64,000 nt of DNA from Streptomyces sp. HUAS CB01. GTDB lineage: Bacteria > Actinomycetota > Actinomycetes > Streptomycetales > Streptomycetaceae. Below the pieces are notes generated by a model, which was given only the letters and a program-made list of their open reading frames with translations, was not told the origin of the DNA and ran no database searches. The translations under genes and the position numbers were made by a program. The stretch covers positions 2,173,001 through 2,237,000 of the forward strand of contig NZ_CP129137.1 in the NCBI RefSeq assembly GCF_030406905.1, in the 5' to 3' direction. Positions 26,063-35,055 of the stretch are shown piece after piece (positions within the stretch are counted from its first letter, which is position 1; every line of letters starts with the position of its first letter).

Positions 26063-26140
26063 ATGCAGCATGCCCAGGCGCGCCCTTCCCCAGAGCCCGG
26101 CTCCTACGCCCTCGGTTCGGCGGACGGCCCTCGGCCGTGA
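26063..26140 (+). CDS. 25-residue leader peptide coupled to the NlpC/P60 gene
   Basis: An ATG at 26063 follows the perfect ribosome site AAGGAG (26051-26056, 6-base spacing) and reads 25 codons to a TGA that overlaps the GTG start of the next gene (GTGA at 26137-26140). The downstream GTG has no ribosome site of its own, so translation of the hydrolase probably depends on reading this leader. The peptide (MQHAQARPSPEP...) has no recognisable function. An alternative is that the two frames were once one gene and a base was lost, but the following frame begins with a normal signal sequence. Confidence 0.5.
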   Translation: MQHAQARPSPEPGSYALGSADGPRP

Positions 26141-27264
26141 AGGCGGGCGCGGCGATAGTCGGGGCCGTGGCTCTCGGCCCGCTGCTGCTGGTCGCCCCGC
26201 TCGCGATGGCTCTGGCCGGCGCGTCCAGCGCCCAGGCCGCCTGCGCGAACGGCAATACACAGGCTGTGGATTCTACGGCGGTCACCAAGCAGGTGGAGTC
26301 GATCCTCAAGGGCGGCGGCAAGGCCACAGTGTCCATCCCGGGGCTGGACGATCCCGCGGAGCAGATCCCGAACGCCAAGACGATCCAGGCCACCGGCGTC
26401 GCCATGAAGGTGCCGACCCGGGGCCAGGTCGTGGCTCTGGCCACAGCCTTGCAGGAGTCGGGGCTGCGGAATCTCGACTACGGCGACCGGGATTCGCTCG
26501 GTCTCTTCCAGCAGCGCCCCAGCCAGGGTTGGGGGACCGCCCAGCAGGTCCGCGATCCGGTGCACGCCGCGACGAGGTTCTACGAGGCGCTGCTGAAGGT
26601 CCCGGGCTGGCAGTCCATGACCGTCACGCAGGCGGCGCAGGCAGTCCAGAAGAGCGGCTTCCCCGACGCGTACGCGAAGTGGGAGCCGCTGGCCACGGCT
26701 CTGCAGAAGGCCATCGCCACGTCGCTGTCCGCAGGGTCGAGTTCCGACTGGGGCGACAACACCGACCAGACGGATGCGACGCCCGGCGCGTGCGGCACCG
26801 GCGAGGACGGTGCCAAGTTCGATCCGATCCCTGCCGGCTCCGTCCCCAAGGACTACAAGGTCCCGGCTGATGCGCCCACGTCGATCCGCACCGCCATCCG
26901 CTGGGGTCTGGGTCAGCTCGGCACTCCGTATCAGTGGGGTGGCACGTGCACCGATCCGCGCGGCCAGGACCCGATGGGCCGCTGTGACTGCTCGTCCCTA
27001 ATGCAGATGTCGTACAAGGCCGGAGGTATCTCGATCTCCCGGACCACGTACACGCAGGTCAAGGAGGGCAAGGCGGTCAGCGTCGATGCCCTCAAGCCGG
27101 GCGATCTCCTCTTCACCCGCGGCACGGCCCAAGTCCCGGAACACGTAGGGATGTTCATCGGTGACGGCCTGATCCTGCATGCGCCGCGCACTGGTGACGT
27201 GGTCAAGATCTCGACCCTCGCCGACTGGCGGCCGGACGTGCTCGCCGCCCGCCGGATCGTCTGA
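26137..27264 (+). CDS. Secreted/anchored peptidoglycan hydrolase, lysozyme-like plus NlpC/P60
   Basis: This 375-residue protein opens local passages in the cell wall for the conjugation machine. A hydrophobic signal/anchor spans residues 4-32 (ending ASSAQA). A lysozyme-like region (about 90-190: VVALATALQESGLRN, DSLGLFQQRPSQGWG) precedes the NlpC/P60 domain (250-375). Catalytic Cys is in RCDCSSL and His in PEHVGMFIG, with a third polar site in LILHAPRTGD. This two-domain layout is standard for T4SS-linked hydrolases of Gram-positive conjugative elements. It is the first full gene of the transfer operon. Confidence 0.88.
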   Translation: MKAGAAIVGAVALGPLLLVAPLAMALAGASSAQAACANGNTQAVDSTAVTKQVESILKGGGKATVSIPGLDDPAEQIPNAKTIQATGVAMKVPTRGQVVALATALQESGLRNLDYGDRDSLGLFQQRPSQGWGTAQQVRDPVHAATRFYEALLKVPGWQSMTVTQAAQAVQKSGFPDAYAKWEPLATALQKAIATSLSAGSSSDWGDNTDQTDATPGACGTGEDGAKFDPIPAGSVPKDYKVPADAPTSIRTAIRWGLGQLGTPYQWGGTCTDPRGQDPMGRCDCSSLMQMSYKAGGISISRTTYTQVKEGKAVSVDALKPGDLLFTRGTAQVPEHVGMFIGDGLILHAPRTGDVVKISTLADWRPDVLAARRIV

Positions 27265-27334
27265 CCGGCCCCCTCTCCCCCTCCACTCCTCCCCTTCCGG
27301 GCCTTCGCGCACCCATATTCGTACTGGAGTTCCA

Positions 27335-27643
27335 ATGAAGCTCATTCAGCACGCCCAGATGCTCGCGTACAACCCTGGCGTCACACCGAGCGAGGGCGGA
27401 CTGCCCGGCCTCGACGTCCTCAAGAAGGTCATGGGCAGCATCAACCTCTTCGGCATCATCGCCACGGTCGGCGCCCTCGCCATCTCCGCCATCGTCTGGG
27501 CCTGGGGCCACCACAGCGGAGGCCACCAGGCCGAGGCCAACGGCAAGAAGGGCACGGTCGTCGCCGCCGGCTGCGCCCTCCTGCTCGGCGCGGCCAACGG
27601 CGTCGTCGCCTTCTTCTCGGCGATGGGGACGCAGGTTCACTGA
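27335..27643 (+). CDS. Small two-helix membrane protein of the T4SS operon
   Basis: This 102-residue protein has two hydrophobic helices (about 37-58 and 73-95) joined by a polar GHHSGGHQAEANGKKG loop. It is preceded by a GGAG site and overlaps the next gene at TGATG. Size, topology and position directly after the wall hydrolase match the small membrane proteins (VirB2/TcpD-like, DUF6112-type) of actinobacterial conjugation operons. A pilin-like or channel role is inference. Confidence 0.65.
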   Translation: MKLIQHAQMLAYNPGVTPSEGGLPGLDVLKKVMGSINLFGIIATVGALAISAIVWAWGHHSGGHQAEANGKKGTVVAAGCALLLGAANGVVAFFSAMGTQVH

Positions 27644-28329
27644 TGCCGAAGAATCGATTCCCTTCCTCCAGGGAGCGGAGGCACGGAGCCCCGTCCTCGG
27701 TTCTGCGCCGCGCCTCGATCGGCGGCATCGTCCTCGCTGTCCTGCTGGCCGTCGCCGGTCTGGTCGCGTACGTCACCCGTGCGGAGAGCCCGGCCGCGCC
27801 GAAGGCCACCCCCGCGCCGGCGTCCTCTTCGGCGTCGCCCTCCCCTGCCGCCACCGCGCACGCCGGGGTGGCGGTGGTCGCGCCGCCCAGGACGACGGAT
27901 CCGATCGAGTTCGCCAAGGCCGCCACCAAGGTCCTGTGGACGTACGACACCCGGTCCTTCTCGCAGGCCGAGCACATGGCCGGCCTCAAGCGGTGGATGA
28001 CCGACGAGAAGAAGTACGCCGACTGGAAGTCCGTCTTGGACCAGGTGCCCAGTCCGGTGCTGTGGTCGCGGATGCGCGATAACGGGCAGCACGCCGGCGC
28101 CACGGTCGGCGAGGGCCACTTCCCGCAGGCGTTCAAGACCGCCCTGGCCCAGGACCCCGGTGCGATCACGGAGGCGTACGTCTACGCCGTCACGGTCACC
28201 GGCAAGCAGTCCATCGCCTGGAAGGGCTCCGGTGCCGGAGCCGAGTCCCGCTCGACGACCCTCGCCGTCCAGTGCCGACCGGACCGCGACTGCGCCCTCG
28301 TCGGCGTCCTGCCGAACGTCGCGCCGTGA
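27643..28329 (+). CDS. VirB8/TcpC-like bitopic conjugation protein
   Basis: This 228-residue protein has one N-terminal transmembrane helix (about 27-47), an Ala/Pro/Ser linker (50-80) and an extracytoplasmic domain of about 140 residues. This is the architecture of VirB8/TcpC scaffold proteins that bridge membrane and wall. Sequence identity to a named family is not obvious, so the call rests on topology and position between the two-helix protein and the polytopic VirB6-like protein. Confidence 0.6.
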   Translation: MPKNRFPSSRERRHGAPSSVLRRASIGGIVLAVLLAVAGLVAYVTRAESPAAPKATPAPASSSASPSPAATAHAGVAVVAPPRTTDPIEFAKAATKVLWTYDTRSFSQAEHMAGLKRWMTDEKKYADWKSVLDQVPSPVLWSRMRDNGQHAGATVGEGHFPQAFKTALAQDPGAITEAYVYAVTVTGKQSIAWKGSGAGAESRSTTLAVQCRPDRDCALVGVLPNVAP

Positions 28330-28360
28330 TCGCCCTCAACCTGCGAAAGGAGGCACCCTC

Positions 28361-29731
28361 ATGGGAGCTTGCGACCTTCCTCTGATGAGTACGGTTTGCG
28401 ACACCGTCGGCGGTGTCGTCGGCGCGACCGGCGAAGCCGTCACCGACGGCATCGGCGCCTGGATCGCCAAGTCGATGGGCGAGATGGCCCAGGCCGCGGC
28501 GGATCTGGCGTCGAAGGCCGTCGACCGGACCACGGCCATCGATCTCAACGCCGAGTGGTTCAGGAGCAACTACGAGCTGATCCTGCCCATCGGCCTCATC
28601 CTCACCGTCGGCACGTTCTGCCTCCAGCTCACCCGCGCCGCCTGGCGCCGGGACGAACGTGCCCTCGCGCAGGCGGTGTACGGAACCGTGGCCGGAGTCC
28701 TGTTCGCGTTCGCCGCCATCGCCTGCACCACCGTCGCGATCACCGTGGTCGACGCGCTCAGCGTCGGCCTGTTCAAGGCGGCCAACAGCTCCGTGGACGA
28801 CGCGGTACGCCGCATCATCAAGGTCAACGAGTTGGGGGCGATGTACGGCCTGGGCTGGGGTGTCCCCGCGATCGTCGCGCTCGGCTGCGCGGTGGGCGCC
28901 TTCCTCTACTGGGCGGTGATGGTCGCCCGTAAGGTCGGCATCCTGGTCCTGGTCACCCTGGCCGTGTTCGCCGGGGCCGGCGGCGGCTGGGAGGTCGCGC
29001 GGCGCTGGCGGCGCGGCTGGATCGAGGCGACCAGCACCCTGATCGTCTCCAAGCTCCTGATGACGATCGTGTTTCTGCTGGGTGTCTCCGCCATGGGCAA
29101 GACCGACGCGAGCGACGGGCTGAGCGCCCTGTCGGACGCGATCGCGGGCATCGTCGTGATGGTCCTGGTGCTGCTCTGCCCCTACGCCACGTACAAGTTC
29201 GTGCACTGGGCGGCCGACGGCGGCGGCCATGACGATCTGCACCGCACCGGTGTCGCGGGGATGGCCGTCGCCGCGGGTGCGGCGAAGACCGCGGGGCAGC
29301 TCGCGGTCCAGGCGGGCACGGGGATGCGGGCTCCGCAGGGGCCGACGAAGGTGCCTGGTCAGGGCTCCGGCGGCGTCGCCTCCGGGATCGATCCGACGGG
29401 CGGATCCGGTGGTGAGGCCAAGCCGAAGCAGACCCACTTCCGCTTCGGTGAGGATCCGAACGCGACCGGCGACAAGGGCCGGGCACTGATCCGCCGTCCC
29501 CCCACGGACGGCGACCGCGGAGTCCCTCTCATCCAGCGCCCCGGTGGCAGCGAAGCGTCCGACTCGGCGCCGGCGCTCTCCGGGCCTACGCCACAGGGCG
29601 CCTCGGTCTCGGCCCCACAGGTCACGCACCTGGACCCGCCGGCACCACGGCGCAGCGGTCCTCCGCCGGAGGGTGGCGCCACCCCGCAGCGGTGGATCTA
29701 TCCCGGGCCAGCGGACCGCTCGGGCTCGTAG
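28361..29731 (+). CDS. VirB6/TrbL-like polytopic channel protein
   Basis: This 456-residue protein starts at an ATG with AAAGGAGG (28346-28353). About six transmembrane helices lie between residues 60 and 285 (e.g. LILPIGLILTVGTF, IVALGCAVGAFLYWAVMVA, GIVVMVLVLLCPYATYKF), followed by a 160-residue soluble, Gly/Pro-rich tail. The topology fits the inner-membrane channel component of a type IV secretion system. A stem-loop terminator follows, but the operon continues. Confidence 0.75.
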   Translation: MGACDLPLMSTVCDTVGGVVGATGEAVTDGIGAWIAKSMGEMAQAAADLASKAVDRTTAIDLNAEWFRSNYELILPIGLILTVGTFCLQLTRAAWRRDERALAQAVYGTVAGVLFAFAAIACTTVAITVVDALSVGLFKAANSSVDDAVRRIIKVNELGAMYGLGWGVPAIVALGCAVGAFLYWAVMVARKVGILVLVTLAVFAGAGGGWEVARRWRRGWIEATSTLIVSKLLMTIVFLLGVSAMGKTDASDGLSALSDAIAGIVVMVLVLLCPYATYKFVHWAADGGGHDDLHRTGVAGMAVAAGAAKTAGQLAVQAGTGMRAPQGPTKVPGQGSGGVASGIDPTGGSGGEAKPKQTHFRFGEDPNATGDKGRALIRRPPTDGDRGVPLIQRPGGSEASDSAPALSGPTPQGASVSAPQVTHLDPPAPRRSGPPPEGGATPQRWIYPGPADRSGS

Positions 29732-29741
29732 CCCGGAGCTG

Positions 29742-29776
29742 ACGGGGTGGGCCGAGGCCCGCCCGGCCCACCCCGT
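29742..29776 (+). terminator. Stem-loop with pyrimidine-rich tail inside the transfer operon
   Basis: ACGGGGTGGGCCG (29742-29754) pairs perfectly with CGGCCCACCCCGT (29764-29776) over a 9-base loop and is followed by CTTCCTCGTCTTCTTTC. It lies 10 bases after the VirB6-like gene and 44 bases before the next gene, so it may attenuate transcription into the ATPase genes. Confidence 0.7.
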
Positions 29777-29820
29777 CTTCCTCGTCTTCTTTCTCCCCAT
29801 GTTCCAAGGACGGCTTCGCC

Positions 29821-31290
29821 ATGCTCTCTGACGCTTCTCACCCCGACGGTCCGCCCACCGTCAAGTTCCCTCACCGCTCGCGGCGGGGCGTGCTGCTCGG
29901 TCTCTCGGCCCCTCAGCTGATCGTCGTCGCGACCTGCGGTCTGCTCCTGCTCGGGGTGCTGCTCACCTCCGGTGTGACCGGAACACTCCAGCTCGTACCG
30001 CTGTGGGCCGTCGTCCTCGCGGCAGTCTTCATCCGCCACCGCGGACGGGCGCTCGCCGACTGGGCGCCGATCGCGATCCGATACGCGCTCCGGCGCTTCC
30101 GGGGGCAGCTGGTCTGGCTCGCCCGGCCGTCCACCCGACCGCAGCGAGAGGGCCTGCTCCACCTGCCGGGCACGGCCGCGTCCCTGCGGGTGGTCTCCTC
30201 GCCGGACGGTCGCCTCGGCGCGGTGCACGATCCGCACCAGGCCACCCTCACCGCCGTGGTGAAGGTCTCCTCCCGCGCCTTCGCCCTGCTCGACCCCGCC
30301 ACCCAGACCGGCAACGTCTCCGGCTGGGGCCGCACCCTGGCCGCGCTCGCGCGCACCGGGCACATCGCCCGCGTCCAGGTCCTGGAGCGCACCGTCCCCG
30401 ACTCCGGCGACGCGCTGAACCGCTACTGGCACGAGCACGGCAACGCCCAGACCCCGCTTGCCGGTCCGATCTACGGCGACCTGCTGGCCGCTGCCGGCCC
30501 CGCCGCCGCGCCCCACGAGGCGTACGTCTCCCTCGCCCTCGATCTCAAGGCGGCCCGCCGCCTGATCAACCAGGCCGGCGGCGGGCTCACCGGAGCCTTC
30601 GCGGTCCTGTCCCAGCTCGCCTCCACCTTCGACCAGGCCGCCCGGACCTCCGGGCTCATGCCCGCGGGCTGGCTGCCCGCGCGCGAGATCGCCGCCGTGA
30701 TCCGCACCGCGTACGACCCCAAGGCGTCGGCCGCGCTCGACCGGTGGTCCGACTCGGGCCGTCCGCAGGCCGCCCCCGCTGCCGCCGGGCCGGTGGTCCT
30801 GGTCGAGAAGGCCGACCGTATCCAGACTGACTCGGCCTATCACGCCACGTTCTGGATCGAGAACTGGCCGCGCATCGAGACCAGCCCCGGCTTCCTGCAC
30901 CAGCTCCTGTTCACCGCCGGCGTGCGCCGCACCCTCTCGCTGACCTACGAGCCCAAGGGACTGGAGGCCGCCCTGAAGGACGTACAGCGCAAGAAGGCCA
31001 CCGTGATCGCCGACGCCGCCGAGCGGGCCCGCAAGGGCCAGGTCGACTCCGAGGAGGACTCGGTCGAGTACGCCGACATCAAGCAGCGCGAGCGCCAGCT
31101 CATCGCCGGGCACGCCGATGTCGCACTCACCGGCCTGCTCACCGTGAGCGCGGACACGAGCGAGGAACTAAACGCCGCCTGCGCCGCCGTCGAGACCGCG
31201 GCCGTCGCCGCCCTCGTCGACCTGCGTCTGCTGACCTGGCAGCAGGCCGAAGCCTTCACCAACGCCGCTCTGCCGCTCGCCCGCCTGTAG
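29821..31290 (+). CDS. SCO6880-family conjugation protein (PrgI/VirB3 plus VirB4 N-terminal-like)
   Basis: This 489-residue protein has two N-terminal transmembrane helices (about 28-48 and 52-70) of the PrgI/VirB3 type, followed by about 400 soluble residues resembling the N-terminal non-ATPase part of VirB4 (GLLHLPGTAASLRVV, RAFALLDPATQ). It matches the S. coelicolor SCO6880 family that is encoded next to the VirB4 ATPase in actinobacterial T4SS. It has no Walker motifs: the ATPase half is provided by the gene at 31810, giving a split VirB4. AAGGA lies 11-16 bases before the ATG. Confidence 0.8.
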   Translation: MLSDASHPDGPPTVKFPHRSRRGVLLGLSAPQLIVVATCGLLLLGVLLTSGVTGTLQLVPLWAVVLAAVFIRHRGRALADWAPIAIRYALRRFRGQLVWLARPSTRPQREGLLHLPGTAASLRVVSSPDGRLGAVHDPHQATLTAVVKVSSRAFALLDPATQTGNVSGWGRTLAALARTGHIARVQVLERTVPDSGDALNRYWHEHGNAQTPLAGPIYGDLLAAAGPAAAPHEAYVSLALDLKAARRLINQAGGGLTGAFAVLSQLASTFDQAARTSGLMPAGWLPAREIAAVIRTAYDPKASAALDRWSDSGRPQAAPAAAGPVVLVEKADRIQTDSAYHATFWIENWPRIETSPGFLHQLLFTAGVRRTLSLTYEPKGLEAALKDVQRKKATVIADAAERARKGQVDSEEDSVEYADIKQRERQLIAGHADVALTGLLTVSADTSEELNAACAAVETAAVAALVDLRLLTWQQAEAFTNAALPLARL

Positions 31291-31334
31291 CGCGGCTCAG
31301 CACCACCGACCGCGCTCTACCGAAGGGCACCCCC

Positions 31335-31790
31335 ATGCCGACCGAGCCCCTGCCCGAACTGGCTCCGGACTTCGTCCCGTTCGCCACCGCTGCGCTCGAC
31401 TTCCACCGGGCCATCAACATGCCCGTCGCCCCAGTCGCCGCCAGCCGCACCGAACTGGACTCCCTGCACGCCCACCTGGTCGCCCTGTACGGGCTGCTGG
31501 ATGCGCACACCGCGCGGACCGCCCCGGTCGCCAGCGTCGAGGGCGACCACCTGAGGGCCTGCCGCATCCGGCTGTGGCAGGCAGCCGAGCACCTCCACGC
31601 CGCGTATCACGCGGCCCCGCAGCGACTCACCGGCCGCCTCCCCACGCGGGAGGCGTGCCGGGCCCGCCTTCCCGAGGGCGCCCCCGACCTCACCGTGTGC
31701 CAGCGCCACCTCGCCACCGCCGCCCGCGTCCGCCGTGACCACACCCCGGCCGACCTGCGCGACCCCTTCACCGGCCTCACCCGCCACTGA
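31335..31790 (+). CDS. Conserved hypothetical protein in T4SS operon
   Basis: This 151-residue, soluble, helical protein has no recognised domain. Cys and His residues are scattered (LRACRIRLWQAAEHLHAAYH, VCQRHL). It lies between the SCO6880-family gene and the VirB4-like ATPase gene and is probably co-translated with both. It resembles small proteins annotated as DUFs in Streptomyces conjugation operons. No function can be given. Confidence 0.6.
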   Translation: MPTEPLPELAPDFVPFATAALDFHRAINMPVAPVAASRTELDSLHAHLVALYGLLDAHTARTAPVASVEGDHLRACRIRLWQAAEHLHAAYHAAPQRLTGRLPTREACRARLPEGAPDLTVCQRHLATAARVRRDHTPADLRDPFTGLTRH

Positions 31791-31809
31791 CCACCGGAGC
31801 ACCACCGCC

Positions 31810-33315
31810 ATGCCCACCCGAACCACCCGCGCCAGCGCCAGCCAGCTGTTCGTCCCTCGCAAGACCGACCGCCGCACGGCCCGCGCCGCACGCGACCAGT
31901 TCGCCGCCGCCCGCGACAAGGCCCGCCACGCCGCCCGGCCCGAAGCCCGCCGTACCACGACCGGTATCGATCCCGAGCTGCGCGCCACCTACCCGGCCGC
32001 TGGCCGCCCCGGTCCCACCTCCGCCCGCGGCGGCCGTCTCAAGCTCCCCGCCCACCGGATGACCACAGCCACCGCCTCCGGTGCCTACCCCTTCCTCGCC
32101 GAGGGCGGCCTCGGCGCCCAGGGCATCTACGTGGGCCGTGACGTGCACGCGGAGGCCGCCTTCACCTACGACCCGTTCGCGCTCTACGGACGGCTCGACG
32201 GCTTCACCAATCCGAACATCCTGCTCGCCGGGGTCATCGGCATGGGCAAGTCCGCCCTGGCCAAGTCCCTCGCCGTACGCGCCGTGGCCTTCGGCTACCG
32301 CATCTACGTGCCCTGCGACCCCAAGGGCGAATGGACCGTGGTCGCCCAGGCGCTGGGCGGGCAGGCCATCGCACTCGGCCCGGGCCTTCCCGGCCGACTG
32401 AATCCACTGGACGCCCCCGCCCGGCCGTACGGCGTCAGCCAGGACGACTGGACCGGCGAGGTCCGCAAGCGACGCCTGCTTCTCCTCGGCTCCCTCGCGA
32501 AGACCGTTCTGCGGCGCGACTTGCACCCGATGGAGCACACCGCCCTGGACGTGGCACTCGACCAGGCAGTCGTACGCGCCGAAGCAGCCGGGACCACCCC
32601 GCTGCTCGGCGACATCGCGTACGTACTCGGCTCGCCCGAGCGGCTCGACGCAGCACTCGGTGACCTGTCCGGACGCCTCGGACGCGCGGCCGAGGACCTG
32701 GCCCACGCGCTGCGGCGCCTCGTGCACGGCGACCTGGCCGGCATGTTCGACGCGCCGAGCACCGTCGCGTTCGACCCGGCCGCGCCGATGCTCTCCATCG
32801 ACCTTTCCCGGCTCGGCGGCGCTGGCGACGACACCGCGCTCGTCCTGGCGATGACCTGCGCCTCCGCCTGGATGGAATCCGCGCTCGCCGACCCCACCGG
32901 GGGACGGCGCTGGGTGATCTACGACGAGGCATGGCGCGTGATGCGGCACGTCGCCCTGCTGGAACGCATGCAGAGCCAGTGGAAGCTCAGCCGAGGGCTC
33001 GGCATCGCCAACATGATGGTCATCCACCGCCTCAGCGACCTGCTCACCGCGGGCGACGCCGGCTCCCGGGGCCGCGCCCTCGCCGAGGGCCTGCTCACCG
33101 ACTGCTCCACCCGCATCATCTATCGCCAGGAAGCCGACCAACTCGGCTCCGCCGCCGCCCTGCTGGGCCTCACCGGCGTCGAGACCCAGGCCGTCTCCGC
33201 CCTCACCAAGGGGCGCGGCCTGTGGAAAGTCGCGGGCCGGTCGTTCATTACTCAACATCTGCTCCACCCGCACGAGCGCGAGCTGTTCGACACGGATGCC
33301 CGGATGCATACCTGA
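31810..33315 (+). CDS. VirB4/TraC-like conjugation ATPase
   Basis: This 501-residue RecA-fold ATPase powers T4SS assembly or substrate transfer. Walker A is GVIGMGKSALAKSL (about residue 140) and Walker B is WVIYDEAWRVM (about 370); an arginine-finger-type segment TDCSTRIIYRQEA follows. The N-terminal 100 residues are basic and Ala/Arg-rich. The ATG at 31810 was chosen because it follows the stop of the previous gene; an upstream in-frame start at 31735 lies inside that gene. Together with the SCO6880 protein it covers a full VirB4. Confidence 0.85.
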   Translation: MPTRTTRASASQLFVPRKTDRRTARAARDQFAAARDKARHAARPEARRTTTGIDPELRATYPAAGRPGPTSARGGRLKLPAHRMTTATASGAYPFLAEGGLGAQGIYVGRDVHAEAAFTYDPFALYGRLDGFTNPNILLAGVIGMGKSALAKSLAVRAVAFGYRIYVPCDPKGEWTVVAQALGGQAIALGPGLPGRLNPLDAPARPYGVSQDDWTGEVRKRRLLLLGSLAKTVLRRDLHPMEHTALDVALDQAVVRAEAAGTTPLLGDIAYVLGSPERLDAALGDLSGRLGRAAEDLAHALRRLVHGDLAGMFDAPSTVAFDPAAPMLSIDLSRLGGAGDDTALVLAMTCASAWMESALADPTGGRRWVIYDEAWRVMRHVALLERMQSQWKLSRGLGIANMMVIHRLSDLLTAGDAGSRGRALAEGLLTDCSTRIIYRQEADQLGSAAALLGLTGVETQAVSALTKGRGLWKVAGRSFITQHLLHPHERELFDTDARMHT

Positions 33316-33418
33316 GCCGTCCGCTCCCGTACACGCCTCGGGGGAACCGGCCCACGCCGCCCCGGCTCCCCCTCGCCAGTCGTTACATCACGCCCTCCGC
33401 ACAGGAAGTCGCCCCGCC

Positions 33419-33610
33419 ATGCACCTCAAGCGCACCATCCGTCGCGGCCTGCGCCGCCTCGTCCAGCTCTACGCCGACGCCGCTCGCGCCCACACCGCAC
33501 ACGGCCGCCCCTCCATGGTCGCAAGCCCGCCCGCTCCCGTGGACGCGATACGGCGGGGAGCCGACCGACGCCCTGCCGCGCACGACGAGGGCGAGAGCAA
33601 CCATGGCTGA
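33419..33610 (+). CDS. Small basic protein overlapping the next gene
   Basis: This 63-residue protein begins MHLKRTIRRGLRRLVQLYADAARAH and has an amphipathic, Arg-rich N-terminus. A weak AGGAAG site lies 12 bases upstream. It overlaps the start of the following gene by 8 bases, suggesting coupling. There is no domain match; it could be a small DNA- or membrane-surface-binding accessory factor. Confidence 0.4.
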   Translation: MHLKRTIRRGLRRLVQLYADAARAHTAHGRPSMVASPPAPVDAIRRGADRRPAAHDEGESNHG

Positions 33611-34967
33611 GCTGGCCTGGATCACGCTGGGAAGGCACCCACAGCTCGGACTCACCGCCTCCACCATCCGCGACGACTTCGGCTCCGCGCACCAGCTGTT
33701 GCTCGATGCCGGCTTCTCCACCGGGCACCCCGACTTCGCCTACGTCCTCGGAGACTGCGGTCCGGACGAGGTTCGGGCGACACTTCAGCAGCTCTACAGC
33801 GCTGTGGCCAGCCACTACGTCGCCATCGACGACGCCTTGCTCGACGAGGGCATGTCCAAGAACCCGGCGCCACCCCGTGGTTCGGAGCCCGTGCGTCAGC
33901 TGTCCCCGGCACCGCGCCAGCCGGACGGGCGGGCCGATCTCGCGGAGTTCGCCGAGGGGCTGTCGGCCCGGCTCCCCGGCTCCTGGACTGTCGCTGTCCA
34001 CGGGGGCGAGGCGGACGAGGGCCCGATCCCGCTCAGCGAGCGGGTCTGGGATTACGGGCACGTGAGCTGGGCCCTCTCCGAATTCACCACGCGTCGAAGC
34101 GCGGTGCTCACCAGTGGCTCAGGCATCGAGCTCCTGATCTCGGACCGTCCCCTGCGCGAGCACGAGTTCCTGGTCGCCGCGTTCGAGCCACTAGGCACCG
34201 AGTCCGAAGCGACCACCAAGACACCCAACGGCATCGTCGTAAGCAACGACCCGGTGCGAGCAGCCTCCCGGGTGACAACCCGCCTGCTGCCTCGGTATCA
34301 GGAGGCTGTCCGCGAGACCCAGCTCAGCCAAGTCGCCACGACGGTGGCCGCCGGCCAGCGCGTTCTGGCCGAATGGGACGCGGTCTCGGACAGCCTGTGC
34401 GACGCCGATCACTGGCCGCTCGACGAGCGGTACGGCCTGCGCCAGCAGGTCCGGGACGCGGAGATGTGGGCGCAGTTCGCTCCCTTCCTCGAGCACGGTC
34501 CGGCTCTGGTCGCGCACGCCGAGGAAACGCTTCCTCTCCTTGACCCCGCAGAGCGTGTGGCCGGGCGCTGGGCGTACCGGCTCCGTGCCTTGCGCGAGGC
34601 CCTGGACGGCGGCGCCCGGGTGCAGGCCGAGTTTCAGATGGTCGTCGAGGCGCTCCTGCCCGACCATCACCGCTCGAAGGCGGTGTTCGCGGACGCCGTC
34701 GCCATGCGCAACGCCGAGGGATGGCACTACTCCCTGACCTGGATGGACAACGCCCGCGTCCTCGTCGACATCGCGCGCGCCGACGAGGCGCCACCCGCGC
34801 CACCGACCCGACCGCTTCGTGGGCAGCGGGTCCGGTCGGCACGGGCCGATGCCGCCCGTGCCTGGTCACCACACGCCGCTCGCCAGATCACCGCGGCGAT
34901 CGAGAACAACGCCGGTCCGCCGGCTATCCGCTTCTTCAACTCCAACAGGCCGCCGCGCTCACGCTGA
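33603..34967 (+). CDS. Accessory transfer-operon protein, paralogue family member 1
   Basis: The 454 residues have an N-terminal domain of about 80 residues (ITLGRHPQLGLTAS, LLLDAGF, FAYVL) that recurs in four further proteins encoded at 35056, 35541, 36861 and 37598. A second related stretch (about 125-215: WTVAVHGG, EFLVAAFEPLG) and a helical region follow, and the protein ends with a basic tail (NRPPRSR). It is soluble, with no catalytic motif. It is the longest member of the set. The function is unknown; location suggests a role in conjugation or recipient establishment. Confidence 0.65.
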   Translation: MAELAWITLGRHPQLGLTASTIRDDFGSAHQLLLDAGFSTGHPDFAYVLGDCGPDEVRATLQQLYSAVASHYVAIDDALLDEGMSKNPAPPRGSEPVRQLSPAPRQPDGRADLAEFAEGLSARLPGSWTVAVHGGEADEGPIPLSERVWDYGHVSWALSEFTTRRSAVLTSGSGIELLISDRPLREHEFLVAAFEPLGTESEATTKTPNGIVVSNDPVRAASRVTTRLLPRYQEAVRETQLSQVATTVAAGQRVLAEWDAVSDSLCDADHWPLDERYGLRQQVRDAEMWAQFAPFLEHGPALVAHAEETLPLLDPAERVAGRWAYRLRALREALDGGARVQAEFQMVVEALLPDHHRSKAVFADAVAMRNAEGWHYSLTWMDNARVLVDIARADEAPPAPPTRPLRGQRVRSARADAARAWSPHAARQITAAIENNAGPPAIRFFNSNRPPRSR

Positions 34968-35055
34968 CTAGCGCGAATCCACGGCCGCACCAAATCCGCC
35001 TTCCGGCCGCATCCTCGTCCTCCGCACGGCCCCGACCTCTGCGAGGTGCATCTTC

